Shown piece by piece: positions 46,692 through 56,896 of a DNA stretch of 64,000 nucleotides (position 1 is the first letter of the stretch; every line of letters begins with the position of its first letter). The position numbers were made by a program, and so were the translations under genes. The stretch spans positions 2,979,501 to 3,043,500 of the forward strand of contig NC_081414.1 of the NCBI RefSeq assembly GCF_030272615.1, read 5' to 3'. A model generated the notes under the pieces. The model had not been told where the DNA came from and made no database searches. It saw nothing but the letters and a program-made list of their open reading frames with translations. The DNA comes from Cryptomeria japonica. Its lineage: Eukaryota > Streptophyta > Pinopsida > Cupressales > Cupressaceae.

Positions 46692-47364
46692 GATTAAGGA
46701 TAACCATGGTCAAAGCAATAAATGCTTGATGAGACCCCTGGGTTACATGGAGGTTGAGTTTATGGAAATTCTTTAACCATGTAAGAGGGTTGAGTTAACC
46801 ATTAATGGTTATGAAGACTTTGGGGACAAATTTGTAAGAGTCCTTCCAAATTTGGGGGTATTCAACAAGTTAGCTTGTTGAATGGATAAAGGATTTAATG
46901 CCTTTTGAAGACTTTACTCCAAATTTGAGAAGTGACCTCCTCAAATTTATGGAAAAGGGATAAAGGATGGGTTTGGGTTAATTAATCAGGATTAGAAGAA
47001 TCTAGAAGAGGTTAGAAAGAGGGTTAGGATGCAAGTGGGAGGTGTAGGATTTTGCAAGTGGGTGAGGGGAAATAGAATTAATTAAAATAAATTGCTTTAT
47101 TTTAATTTGGTTGCAATTAAATAAATTAGATTTATTTAATTTGGGATAACTATTTTAATTAAATTTGAATTTAATTAAAAAGTGGACAGAGGCTTTAATT
47201 GAATAAAATGAATTTATCCTATTAAATGGTATAGTGAATTTAATTGAGTAATTTACTTAATTAAATAGAGGAATGTGGGTAATTTAATTAAATTGGATTT
47301 AATCAAATAGAGAAATGAACATAAAATATTCATTTAGGAATATGGTCATTTTTATACGTCTACA

Positions 47365-47380
47365 TTTTGCCCCTCTTTGA
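47365..47380 (-). other. Polypurine tract of the mini-element
   Basis: The minus strand reads AAAGAGGGGCAAAA directly before TGTAGACG. Confidence 0.75.
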
Positions 47381-47527
47381 AGTGACATGTGTGCACATGT
47401 TATTTCAAAGAAAATAATGTGTCGTTGCGATTTTATGATCAATGTTGTCTTTATGGATTTTCATGTTGTGCCCCAGATTTGATGTGTGATGCCCCAGATT
47501 TGATGAACAATGGTGATAATGCCCCCT

Positions 47528-47630
47528 CGGGAGATGAATCAAAATTTTGAAAAATTTGATTTGATTTGATAATTGCGTTTGCAGTGCAAAATTTTGGCTA
47601 GGTGAAATGTTTAAATTGATTCATCTCCCG
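47528..47630. other. Hairpin inside the polypurine tract
   Basis: CGGGAGATGAATCAA (47528-47542) and TTGATTCATCTCCCG (47616-47630) are perfect 15-bp inverted arms around a 73-nt loop. A matching hairpin is at 51042-51084 in Gypsy-2. Confidence 0.85.
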
Positions 47631-47710
47631 ATAATTGATGTGTGTGAGGGTTCGAGGGAGATCGCGAGCAAATTACATGCTCATTTCACTAACCCTAATT
47701 TCATTTTACC

Positions 47711-47886
47711 CTATAAAAGGAAAAAAGTGCATTTGTTTTGTCTCATTTGTGCTTGTTGACTTTGGAGAAAGAGACATTTGGAGAGAAGACAAAATGCCTA
47801 TTCCCTATTCTACGCATCGATTCAAGCGCGTTCGGAGGCATCGGAGACCTACCGTATACGGACCACCAGTAAGTCAACTCTTTTGA
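47711..47886 (+). other. Promoter-like box, short open frame and splice-donor-like site
   Basis: CTATAAAAGG (47711-47720) is followed 72 bp later by ATG at 47793. The open frame (MPIPYSTHRFKRVRRHRRPT, then VYGPP) is arginine-rich. It runs into a consensus donor GTAAGT at about 47871 and otherwise stops at 47886. It lies antisense to the mini-element. It could be a short first exon or chance; I do not recognise the peptide. Confidence 0.3.
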
Positions 47887-47954
47887 CCCCTTTTTGATTT
47901 TTAATTTGATCATTTTTGGTCCGTTTTTTATTTTTGAAATTTGGTTTTAATGTT

Positions 47955-48240
47955 TTAGCACATAGAAGTCTTAGTTTAGCGCATACGATAAATTAGGTAG
48001 CACATAGGGTAGCATTTTAGGGTAGCGTTTGAAAATGTATAGGTTAGCACATAAAATTTTTAGGTTAGCGCATGGCCATAGGTTAACGCATGATGGACAT
48101 AGGGTAGCGCTTTGGGTAAAAAAGGTAGCGCATTGGTTAAACCTAGTGCATAGGTTAAGACTGGACGCGCTACAAGATGGACCCAACACGCTGAACAGTA
48201 AGCAAGATGCGCTACACTATTAACCAGATGCGCTAGGGAA
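47955..48240 (-). repeat. Degenerate GCGCTA motif array 3, with orientation switch
   Basis: From 47955 to about 48155 the motif reads TAGCGCAT/TAGCACAT (minus orientation), about 11 times. From about 48160 it reads GACGCGCTAC, ACACGCTGA, ATGCGCTAC and ATGCGCTAG (plus orientation). Confidence 0.8.
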
Positions 48241-48320
48241 TGTTTCCCACATGCTCATTCTTGTTTCCCATGGACCTGCAAAAGTGGTTAAATTCAAAAA
48301 CCGATTTGATATATTGGGTT

Positions 48321-48340
48321 GGGCCCCACGGTGGGCACCA
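48321..48340 (-). other. Primer-binding-site-like sequence
   Basis: The minus strand reads TGGTGCCCACCGTGGGGCCC, four bases from the LTR end CATACA. TGGCGCCCACCGTGGGG-type sites are familiar from plant gypsy elements; the cognate tRNA is not assigned here. Confidence 0.6.
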
Positions 48341-48346
48341 GAAATG

Positions 48347-48852
48347 TATGCGGGAAAGGCAGGTCGATAGAACTTGAAATGTGAAAAATGGAGTTCTAGG
48401 GAGCCTTGCTTACACACCCGCGGGACTTCTTGGTGCAAGCTATGGAGTCATGAAGTATGGCTCAGCTTCCCAAGGTTGGTTCCATGGTTTTCTATCTCAC
48501 AAGATCCCTCAAACCAATGTCTTTTCTCTCAGACACATTGCTCTCAGATCACTGAGCAAAGTGGTTTAGAGATGACAAATGCAAGAACGAGGGATGCTTT
48601 GGTTGATTTTAAGATGAAATGCATCCTAAACTATGCATGATCCTATAAATGTAATAAACTAGATTATAAGATGACAAGATTAGTAGCAAGACTATCCTAG
48701 CATGATATATTGGTCTATGATTAAGCTAAATGATAAAGAAAATACTCTAAACATGCATATTTAGATTAATTCCTATTGAAAAGAGAGGCTAAATGATGAG
48801 CACAAATGATATATTTAAAGCTTGGATGGATTTTAGTATAAGTATGATGCTA
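48347..48852 (-). repeat. Left arm of a 506-bp inverted repeat
   Basis: Reverse complement of 49471-49976, with few mismatches by eye. It is the 3' part of LTR type A in minus orientation. The arms encode matching 88-codon frames that are not genes. Confidence 0.92.
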
Positions 48853-49470
48853 AAGAAAATACTCTAAACATGCATATTTAGATTAATTCCTATTCTAGAA
48901 TCCATCTAATCCTAATCAATTAGCCCAAACCCATCCATTATCCCTTTTCCCTAAATTTGAGGAGGCCACTTCTCAAATTTGGAGTAAAGTCTTCAAAAAG
49001 CAATAAAGCCTTTATGTCTTCAACAAGTTAACCTTGAAAGTCTTCATAACCATTAATGGTTAACTCAACCCTCTAGCATGATTATAGATTTTTTCTCTTA
49101 AATCAACCTTCATCTAACCCAAGGGTCTTATCAAGCATTCATTGCTTTGACCATGGTTATCCCTTTAACCTTTGCACAAGAGTTTACCTGTTGGGTAAAA
49201 GCTTTATCCATTGGATAACCCTAACCTAACCTTAACCCTTACCTCCTAGGGTAACCATGAGGTCTTCTCAAGCATTTAATGCTTCTTTCATCTCCTCTCA
49301 AGCAACCTCTTGTTGACAATTGTCACCATTTCATTGGTGAGAATTGAAAACATGGATTGATTAACTTTCAATCCTCGCCCTTGTTAAGATTATCCAATCT
49401 TGACCATCCATTGCCCTATTTTCCCTATAAATAGAGCCCATTCCTTCTTCAAAAAGATCATCCAAGTTTT
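48853..49470. other. Spacer of the inverted repeat
   Basis: The first 42 bp (to 48894) duplicate 48738-48779 from inside the left arm. The remainder is the middle of LTR type A in plus orientation, with a TATA box at 49425-49434. Confidence 0.85.
49425..49434 (+). promoter_or_regulatory. TATA box of LTR type A, second plus-oriented copy
   Basis: CTATAAATAG, as at 32657-32666. It faces the right arm of the inverted repeat. Confidence 0.6.
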
Positions 49471-49976
49471 TAGCATCATACTTATACTAAAATCCATCCA
49501 AGCTTTAAATATATCATTTGTGCTCATCATTTAGCCTCTCTTTTCAATAGGAATTAATCTAAATATGCATGTTTAGAGTATTTTCTTTATCATTTAGCTT
49601 AATCATAGACCAATATATCATGCTAGGATAGTCTTGCTACTAATCTTGTCATCTTATAATCTAGTTTATTGTATTTATAGGATCATGCATAGTTTAGGAT
49701 GCATTTCATCTTAAAATCAACCAAAGCATCCCTCGTTCTTGCATTTGTCATCTCTAAACCACTTTGCTCAGTGATCTGAGAGCAATGTGTTTGAGAGCAA
49801 AGACATTGGTTTGAGGGACCTGGTGAGATAGAAAACCATGAAACCAACTTTGGGAAGTTGAGCCATACTTGATGACTCCATAACTTGCACCAAGAAGTCC
49901 CGTGGGTGTGTGAGCAAGGCTCCCTAGAACTCCATTTTTCACATTTCAAGTTCTATCGACCCGCCTTTCCCGCATA
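49471..49976 (+). repeat. Right arm of the 506-bp inverted repeat
   Basis: Plus-oriented 3' part of LTR type A, pairing with 48347-48852. It also matches 32706-33156. Confidence 0.92.
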
Positions 49977-49981
49977 TAGAA

Positions 49982-50944
49982 TGATTGCAGGATAATTAAT
50001 TGATGACAAAGAAAGCTTTATTTAGAAAAAGCTAACTAGAAGATATAAAAAGAATGATTGGAGAGAAATGAGAAATGATGCAATTAATCAATTAAAATAG
50101 ATTGAATAGTTATCTGTTTGAAAGCTTTTTAGAAAAAAACAAAGTGGAAGATAGAAATAGAGATTGAAAAGATAATGATTTAATTAATTAATTAATTGAA
50201 TTAATTTATTTAGCATGTGCTTGCACTTTGACTTTGATTTTCAATTTAATCTTTGCATGAGATTTAACTCAAATATTGAATTTATTTTAAATTCAATTTG
50301 TTATTTGAATATATTTAGAACTTGACTTTGATTTTCGATTTTATTTTTGCAATCATGCACATGTATTTGAAATAAGGAGAAATTAGAAGAATTTGAATTA
50401 AAATTTGAATTTGGAGAATTACTAAAATTAGACGAATTAATAAAAATTAGAATGAATTAATTAAAATTAGAATTTGGGGATTTGAAATTTGAATTTGACG
50501 AATAAATTAGTTAATTAAATTATTTAAAGAAACTATTTAATTATTTAGAAATTGAATTTAATTAAATAATAAAGATTATTTAAATTAAAGGATTAAAAAT
50601 AAGAATTAATTAAATAATTAATATGTAATTAATTTTTAGAAGAGGGTTAATGATTAATTGATTAGAGATAGAAATTGAAATGAATTAATTTAAATAATAA
50701 AAATTATTTAAATTGAGGGATTAAAATTACAATTAATTAAATTATAAATATTTAATTAACATTAGAAAATGGCTTAAATGATTAAATGATGATAGAATTG
50801 AATTTGGAATAATTAATAAGATGGCAAAGAAATATGAATTTAGAAGAATAAGATTAATTCATTTAATTAAATAATTAAAGAATTACTTAATCAATTAGAC
50901 GAATAATTAGTACATGATCAATGAGACATTTTTAGGTGTCTACA
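49982..50944 (-). repeat. Gypsy-2 3' LTR
   Basis: Right border GTGTCTACA is followed by a polypurine tract. The left border is taken at TGATTGCAGG because type A sequence ends just before it, so the left edge is inferred. Interior is mostly TTAATTAAAT-type AT-rich sequence. The matching 5' LTR was not found in this window. Confidence 0.6.
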
Positions 50945-50958
50945 TTTGCTCCTCTTTG
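50945..50958 (-). other. Gypsy-2 polypurine tract
   Basis: The minus strand reads CAAAGAGGAGCAAA before TGTAGACACC. Confidence 0.75.
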
Positions 50959-51041
50959 AGACTAAGTCAGAATGATTTTGTTTTAAAAAAAATTAATTTT
51001 TTTGTCCTAGTATGCCCTGGTAATGGAGGTAAGATGCCCCC

Positions 51042-51084
51042 TCGAGAGATTGTTTGTGCATTAAAGGTATGAATGATCTCTCGA
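51042..51084. other. Hairpin inside the Gypsy-2 polypurine tract
   Basis: TCGAGAGAT (51042-51050) pairs with ATCTCTCGA (51076-51084), and wobble pairs can extend it. Equivalent in position to 47528-47630. Confidence 0.75.
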
Positions 51085-53388
51085 ATGAAAAAGAATGTGA
51101 GATAGAAGAATGGTTAGTTGATTAGAGATAAAGATAGGTAATGTGAAGATGATATTGAGATAGAATATGAGAGAATGAACCTTAGAATGGAATAGAATGA
51201 AAGATGAAAATTAGAAGCAATTTAGAATGATTCATTTGAGATGATGGATTGATAATGATAGACTGAAAATGAAGACGATGGTTTTCATGAACTTTTGTGC
51301 CTTTATTCATCGCGTAATATATATTCATCATTGAGCCTTATTATGTAACAATGGAGCTTTGCACATCAGGCTATAAGGAACCAAGATGTAAATATATCTC
51401 ATTGAAGAAACAAACATGTAGCAGACAAGGAGTGAAACCCTCCATTCTAGGAATTACAATAGGGTTCAAGGTATGTGTGGCATTCACAAGCTGAATGCTC
51501 CTATCATAGACACTCACTAGAGAAATTTCCCTAGAACTTCATTGGTTCACACCACAAACAACAAACACAGAAAAAGATAATGCCCATCATGGCTCCTCTA
51601 ATCAGTTGTGGACATCCTTGAGTAGCATAGGAACACAATCTGTTGTCAAATGATAAAAGATAAAGAATGACTTGGACAAAATTCAGCAGCTATATTGATC
51701 ACGTGCCTTCATTATCAGTTGCTTGGTGTGATAGTTGATAATGTCTGATCTCAAAAAGTTGCGGACCCCGTTTTCGAGTGTATCCATCTCTGTTTAAGAC
51801 AAGATAATGATCACTTGATATGGATATGATACGATTGATAAGATAGCTTGATTAGTTGGTTGCAGATGTTTGACTAGATAGTTGTATCCTTTGTTAACTT
51901 CGTGCAAAGTGTTTGCTGGATATTTGCTAGGGTGTTTGTTTCTTGCGGGACATTTTATTGTGAGTTTTTTTATTGATTTTTTATTGTTTTTGGATTTTGT
52001 GGATTGATTTCGATTTTTTTTGGTATTTTTTCAGGACTTTATTTGAATTTTTTTGATTGATTTTTGTGTTTTTCATTGTTTTTGAATTTTTGAAAGATTT
52101 TTCAATGTTTTTGAATTTTTTCAGGACATTATATGATTTTTAGGATTTTTTTAGGACTTTATATGATTATTAGGATTTTTCCAGGACATTAAATGATTTT
52201 TAGGATTTTTTTTAGAACTTTTTAGGATTTTTAGGATTTTTTTAGTTATGCCCCCAGTATGCAGACCTAAATGCCATGATGATATGCAAAATGCATGTGG
52301 AGACAATGAATTTTTGACATGATCTATTTTAATGCAATATGAATGATGAAGATGCATTTCCTATTCAAACAAGGATGATTGTGTTTGTTTAGCCTTTTGC
52401 AATACACCAATTCAATTGGAGGTACAAAACATTTAATAGATAAGCGGTCAATCGATCCTTAAGGTCCCTTGGAACATCCAAATTAACACACTTAGTGACT
52501 AGGATTTACAAATAGAGACGCAGAAAACTCCCCCATTGGTTCTTGAAACTTTGATCTTCTTTTCCCCATGTGTGTGAAAATTAGTTAATTCCCGCTCTTG
52601 TGTTCACTAAAGATCCTTAGCATTCTATGTGACTAGCTATGTGGATTATTCTAACTTCAAAAGCATCCCAAATAGAACCTCGCTAACAACAAGCTTTTAG
52701 AGCTTCGACAAGGTTATAGACTGTAATTTCTCAAATATTTCTCAATTGCCAGTAGACGTCCATAGCCTTGATGGAGTTGCTTGCATGTTCCCATAGTCAA
52801 GCTTTTTGTCGCACTTGTATGCATGATATTTCAGTTATATATCATTTCTCTTTTGCCTTGAGATGGATATTTGACATCACCTTTTTTGTTTTTATTTTCT
52901 TGCCTTGACTTGTAAGTAATGTAACCTACTTGGGTGTGACAATTACAACAGCGCTAAAGTTGAATTTTAGATTTTTCGCTAGTCATATGATCAACTAGGT
53001 GTCTAGAATGAATTAGAGATTTTGTTAATGTGTTTGAGATATAACAATTGATATATTTTGGGTTAACAAGTTTCAAATATTGAAATCACTACCCAACCAT
53101 AAGGAAAAAGTCATCATAGGGTAATGTTGAATATGAATGACCTTAGGACCTCAAAGACTTCATGTCTAAATATCTAAGAAAGGAGATGACCCTTGTTTCT
53201 CTTGAATGCAAACGGATGATAAAAATTGGACAATTGCCTTGTTTTATTGATGCTGCTATAGGCTAATGTAGAACTATATGCTATGAAGCATGCAAATATG
53301 ATATGCTTGAAAAGAAACTATATGTGATGCAGTGCTTGAAATAAAATGAGATGCAATGTAGAAAGTAAAACCTAAACTAACCCAACCC
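51085..53388 (-). other. Gypsy-2 long 3' non-coding region
   Basis: No gene. T-rich degenerate repeats (AGGATTTTTTTAGGAC-like) occupy about 51960-52250. Similarity to 33600-37150 includes CCATAGCC-TGATGGAGTT near 52750 and TTTTAGATTTTTCGCTAG near 52965. The 68-codon frame at 52151-52357 reads low-complexity repeat only. Confidence 0.65.
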
Positions 53389-54440
53389 TTAGATATAGTA
53401 GCGTTTAAGGTGCATGTTGTTCATAGGGTCAGGGAGTGGATCTCCCTCCATGGTAGCCAAATTGTATGCTCCATTTCCTATAACCCTTGTTATGATAAAA
53501 GGACCTAGCCAGTTAGGTTCAAACTTCCCTGGCTTTTCACGTTCTGCTAGGTTCCTTTGGTTCTCCTTGAGAACTAAATCTCCCACTTCAAAATTCCTTG
53601 AGCGTACTCATTTATTATAAGTTCTTCTCAGTTTGTTTTGGTAACCTTGCAAATGATTTAAAGTAGTTTGTCTCTTTTCATCGAGTATTTCAAGCTCTTG
53701 TAATCTTGCAACCCGATAGTCTTCCTTTGATATGATGTGTTTTAAGGAGACTCTTAAAGACGATAGTTCTATTTCAATGGATAGTATTTCTTCTATACCA
53801 TAGACCAATGAATATGGTGTTGCTCATGTAGGTGTGCATACCCTTGTTCTATAAGCCTAAAGAGTGGGATATAACTGGAGATGCCAGTCCCGTCCTGCAT
53901 CAGTGACAACTTTCTTTAGGATCTTTAATATTATCGTGTTTGTTGCCTTTGCTTGTCCATTACTTTGAAAATAATATGGCATCACAAATCTTTGTTGTAT
54001 TTGAAATTATTCACACAATTATCTCATTTTTTGATTCTTGAATGGACGCCCATTGTTGGTCACTATGCACATTGGAATCCCATACTGACAGATGATGTAA
54101 TTAAGCATGAATTTAACTATTTATTTACATGTGGTGTATGTAAGAGGAATTTCCTCTACCCATTTAGTAAAATACTTAGTAGCCATTAAGATGAATTTAT
54201 GTTCGTTGGAAGAAGTAGGATTAACTTTACCAACTAGATCCAACCCCCATTGTGAAAATGACTAGGGTGATGTGATAGGTTAGAGATCTTGTGCTGGCGC
54301 ATGAATGAGGTCTCCATGAACTTGAAATTGTCTATATTTTTGTACATATTTATTGGCATCCTTTTCCACAGTAGTCCAATAGTATCCAATTCTTAATGTT
54401 TTCTTTGATAGTGGTGGGCCACTTTGATGCACCTCACAAA
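53389..54440 (-). pseudogene. Gypsy-2 integrase
   Basis: The C-terminal end is open at 53389-53586 (KFEPNWLGPFIITRVIGNGAY, then DPMNNMHLKRYYI) and 53608-53808 (VYGIEEILSIEIELSSL). Upstream, in broken frames, are QWGLDLVGKV near 54210-54240 and ATKYFTKWVEEIPL near 54170. The second catalytic position near 54040 reads VTNNGRPFKN, with Asn where a DNG Asp is expected. Family role: integration; this copy looks catalytically dead. Confidence 0.8.
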
Positions 54441-54699
54441 TTCCATCATGTACCTCTTTTAAGGCAAGTTGTTCTTCTTCAACATCAAGACATCAGAGAA
54501 GTGATCCATCAAGGCTCTTTTTGTACAATGTTTTAACAATAATAGTGTGTCTCGATACCTAATGAACAAGAGTCTTCTTTTGATTTCTGGATAGATGAGG
54601 AGACATGTACTGAGTTTGTAAGTATGCGTATATCTCATTATACAATGGGGATTCAAGACCCACAATTACACATACATATTCTGATGAGGGAATCTCATA

Positions 54700-55230
54700 T
54701 GCCGGTACCATCAATTATTCTATAATAAACTCGAATTGAGTTTCATTATTAGATATGTTTAGTAGAGATCCTATTGTAGCCATGGCGTCGGCTGCCTTGT
54801 TCTTCATCCTTGGAATCTGTTCAAAAGTGATGTTATTGAAGTGTTCTTTTTAATATTCTACCATTTGTTTATAAGGCATTAGTTTATCATATTTTGTGTT
54901 ATAGTTATCATTGACTTGATTTACAATCAGTTGTGAGTCATTGTAGACTTTTAATTCTTTTATCCTCCACTGTACAACTATACGAAGTCCTATGATGAGA
55001 GCTTCATATTCAACTATATTGTTAATACAAGGAAATTGATTCTGAATGACTTAGGGCTAGAATCACCTTGAGGGGTGATGAAAATAATCCTAGCTCCAAC
55101 TGTATCATTTGTGTAAGATCCATCAAAGTATAATTTCCACATGGTGGATGTTGTCAATGTAAACATAGATTCATCAAGAAAGTCTATTAGTAGTGGGTGA
55201 CTGTCTTGCAAGGGGGCATCTGCTAATTGA
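54700..55230 (-). pseudogene. Gypsy-2 archaeal-type RNase H domain
   Basis: The open piece at 55014-55211 reads KLYFDGSYTNDTVGARIIFI, then TPQGD. Below it, in a shifted frame, is EYEALIIGLRI and LKVYNDSQLIVNQVN, then KNKAADAMA. This is the extra RNase H (aRNH) found after the first RNase H in Tat-lineage plant gypsy elements. Confidence 0.75.
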
Positions 55231-55241
55231 TATGATATAAT

Positions 55242-55720
55242 CTACCCTTTTATTTCCTTTCTATCCACATATTCTATATCAAACTCACTTAAAATCATGA
55301 CCCACTTGGCCAATCTTTCAATTAATGTTGCTCTGCTTAACAAATATTTGAGTGGATCAAAGCATGCTATGAGTTGAACTTTGTGACTCAACATATAATG
55401 TCTAAGTTTCTGAGATGCGAAGATCACTGCTAGACATGCTCATTCTATAGGAGTGTAACTAAGTTCAAATCCAATTAGGGTTCTACTTATATAGTAGATT
55501 CCTATTTCCTTTCCTTGATCATTGTGTTATATCAACATGGCTCCCAAAGATGAGTTTGTTGCTGATATATATAGTAATAGGAGATTTCCTTGAGTAGGTG
55601 GAACTAATATTGGTGTATTCAAAAGATAATATTTTAAAAATCGAAAAGCTTCTTGGCACTATTCTATCCATTTGAAGGTGACTCCTTTTCTGAGTAGGTA
55701 CTGAAATGGATGATATTTAT
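55242..55720 (-). pseudogene. Gypsy-2 RNase H
   Basis: Open piece 55242-55427 reads FASQKLRHYMLSHKVQLI, PLKYLLSRATLIERLAKW, then LSEFDIEYVDRKEIKG. The upstream part (YYISRTLIGFELSYTPIE) is present near 55440-55500 with a stop. Confidence 0.8.
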
Positions 55721-55759
55721 TTGCTAATTGTGCTATGAACCTCCTTATAGACTGCAATA

Positions 55760-56460
55760 TTCCTTGCAACCCTCTTAACTACTTGAGTGTTGATGGAGGT
55801 TTCATAGCCATGATTGCTTTGACCTTTGTTGGATCTACTTCAATTCCTCTGTTAGAAATGATAAAGCCTAATAGTTTGCCCGTTGTTACACCAAACACAC
55901 ATTTTTTGGGGTTTAATCTGACATTGTATTGTTCTAGTCGATCAACTATCTTAGCAAGGACTTCTAGGTGACCTTCTCTTGTCTGTGATTTAGCTAGTAG
56001 ATTATCCACATAGCCTTCCATGATATTGTGGATCATGTTATGAAATAATGTTGTCATAGCCCTTTGATATGTTGCCCCTGCATTCTTAAGACCAAATGGC
56101 ATGACGTTACAACAATATGTTCCCCATGGGCAGGTAAATTTTGTCTCGTGTTGATCTTCTGGTGCAATCCTAATCTGGTTGTATCTGTAGAAACCACCCA
56201 TTAATGCCAACATTTCATTCCCAATAGTTAATTCCACTATCATGTCTATATTAGGTAATGGGAAATCATCATTAGGACATGCTTTGTTTAGATCTCAGAA
56301 GTCTATGCAAATTCTTATGCCTCGAGTGGGCTTAGTCATCGGTGCCAAATTGGATATCCACTCTGCATAGTCAATAGGTCTAATGAAGCCCACATTCAGA
56401 AGCATTTGGAATTCTACTTTTACCAATAATGCAATCTATGGATGCATCTTTCTTAGATTT
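55760..56460 (-). pseudogene. Gypsy-2 reverse transcriptase, catalytic box altered
   Basis: The open frame 55779-56243 contains ALMGGFYRYNQIRIAPEDQ, CPWGTYCCNVMPFGLKNAG, ATYQRAMTTLFHNMIH, and LNPKKCVFGVTTGKLLGF. The catalytic box is YVDN (near 56008-56020), where gypsy RT needs YVDD. The N-terminal part (NDDFPLPNIDMIVE) lies upstream of a stop near 56296. Confidence 0.9.
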
Positions 56461-56896
56461 TGTTTGTATGGTTTGATTCCTGGTAGCAATGGTAAATGAT
56501 ATAACACCAATTCTGCATATAGACCTGGCACATCTGCATAGGACCAAGAGAAATTGATCGGACGTTGTTGGAAGAACTGTATGAACTTGTCCTTTTCTTC
56601 CTCATTTAATGAATTATATAAGTGGATATTATGTACAACTTCTCCTTCTTCTATATTGACTTCTTCAGTCTCTTCCATAAGTAATGTTGAATTCTATTGT
56701 TCAATAGGGAGGTTGTCTAACTTTCTCTTGCCATTGCAATCACTTTCATTTGTATCTTCTGTCACAGAGGCACTTGCCTCTCCAAAGTATGTAGTTCTAT
56801 CCAAGTCTATAGAAAATCCTGCCTTGTGATCACCTTGTGGAAATCCCTCTCCGACGCTGAGAAATTCTATAATAGCTTCATCATTCTCAAACTAGT
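56436..56896 (-). pseudogene. Gypsy-2 protease-RT linker
   Basis: The minus-strand frame 56436-56678 reads NSLNEEEKDKFIQFFQQRPIN, then FSWSYADVPGL, matching the Gypsy-1 linker. It extends upstream with breaks to the solo LTR insertion at 56897. Confidence 0.65.
56892..56896. repeat. Target-site duplication CTAGT (left)
   Basis: CTAGT precedes TGTAAAGCGG and recurs at 58148-58152. Confidence 0.9.

Larger units (their letters stand above)
41467..47364 (-). repeat. Gypsy LTR, minus orientation, tandemly duplicated and split by Copia-G
   Basis: The right border GTCTACA at 47364 is followed by a polypurine tract. On the minus strand it starts TGTAGACG. The 490-bp stretch 41476-41965 is repeated from 41966, interrupted at 42077 by Copia-G and resumed at 46692 to about 47210. 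Phrases such as AAATGCTTGAGAAGACCTCA are the reverse complement of the plus-oriented LTR copies at 32470 and 49260. The R-U5 end is missing at 41467. Confidence 0.8.
47365..48344 (-). mobile_element. Miniature gypsy internal region (primer site to polypurine tract, 980 bp)
   Basis: The right end carries a primer-like site beside an LTR end (TGTATGCGGG at 48345). The left end carries a polypurine tract beside an LTR start (47364). Between them lie only a hairpin, AT-rich DNA, a short plus-strand open frame and a GCGCTA array, with no retroelement protein. This is the layout of a non-autonomous mini-element. Its 5' LTR is cut by an inversion. Confidence 0.65.

Noticed and set aside
48374-48640. 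88-codon frame conserved at 49683-49949 in the opposite strand, and a related one at 32986-33264
   Set aside because: Conservation is explained by the inverted repeat and by LTR copies; the frames sit entirely in LTR sequence.
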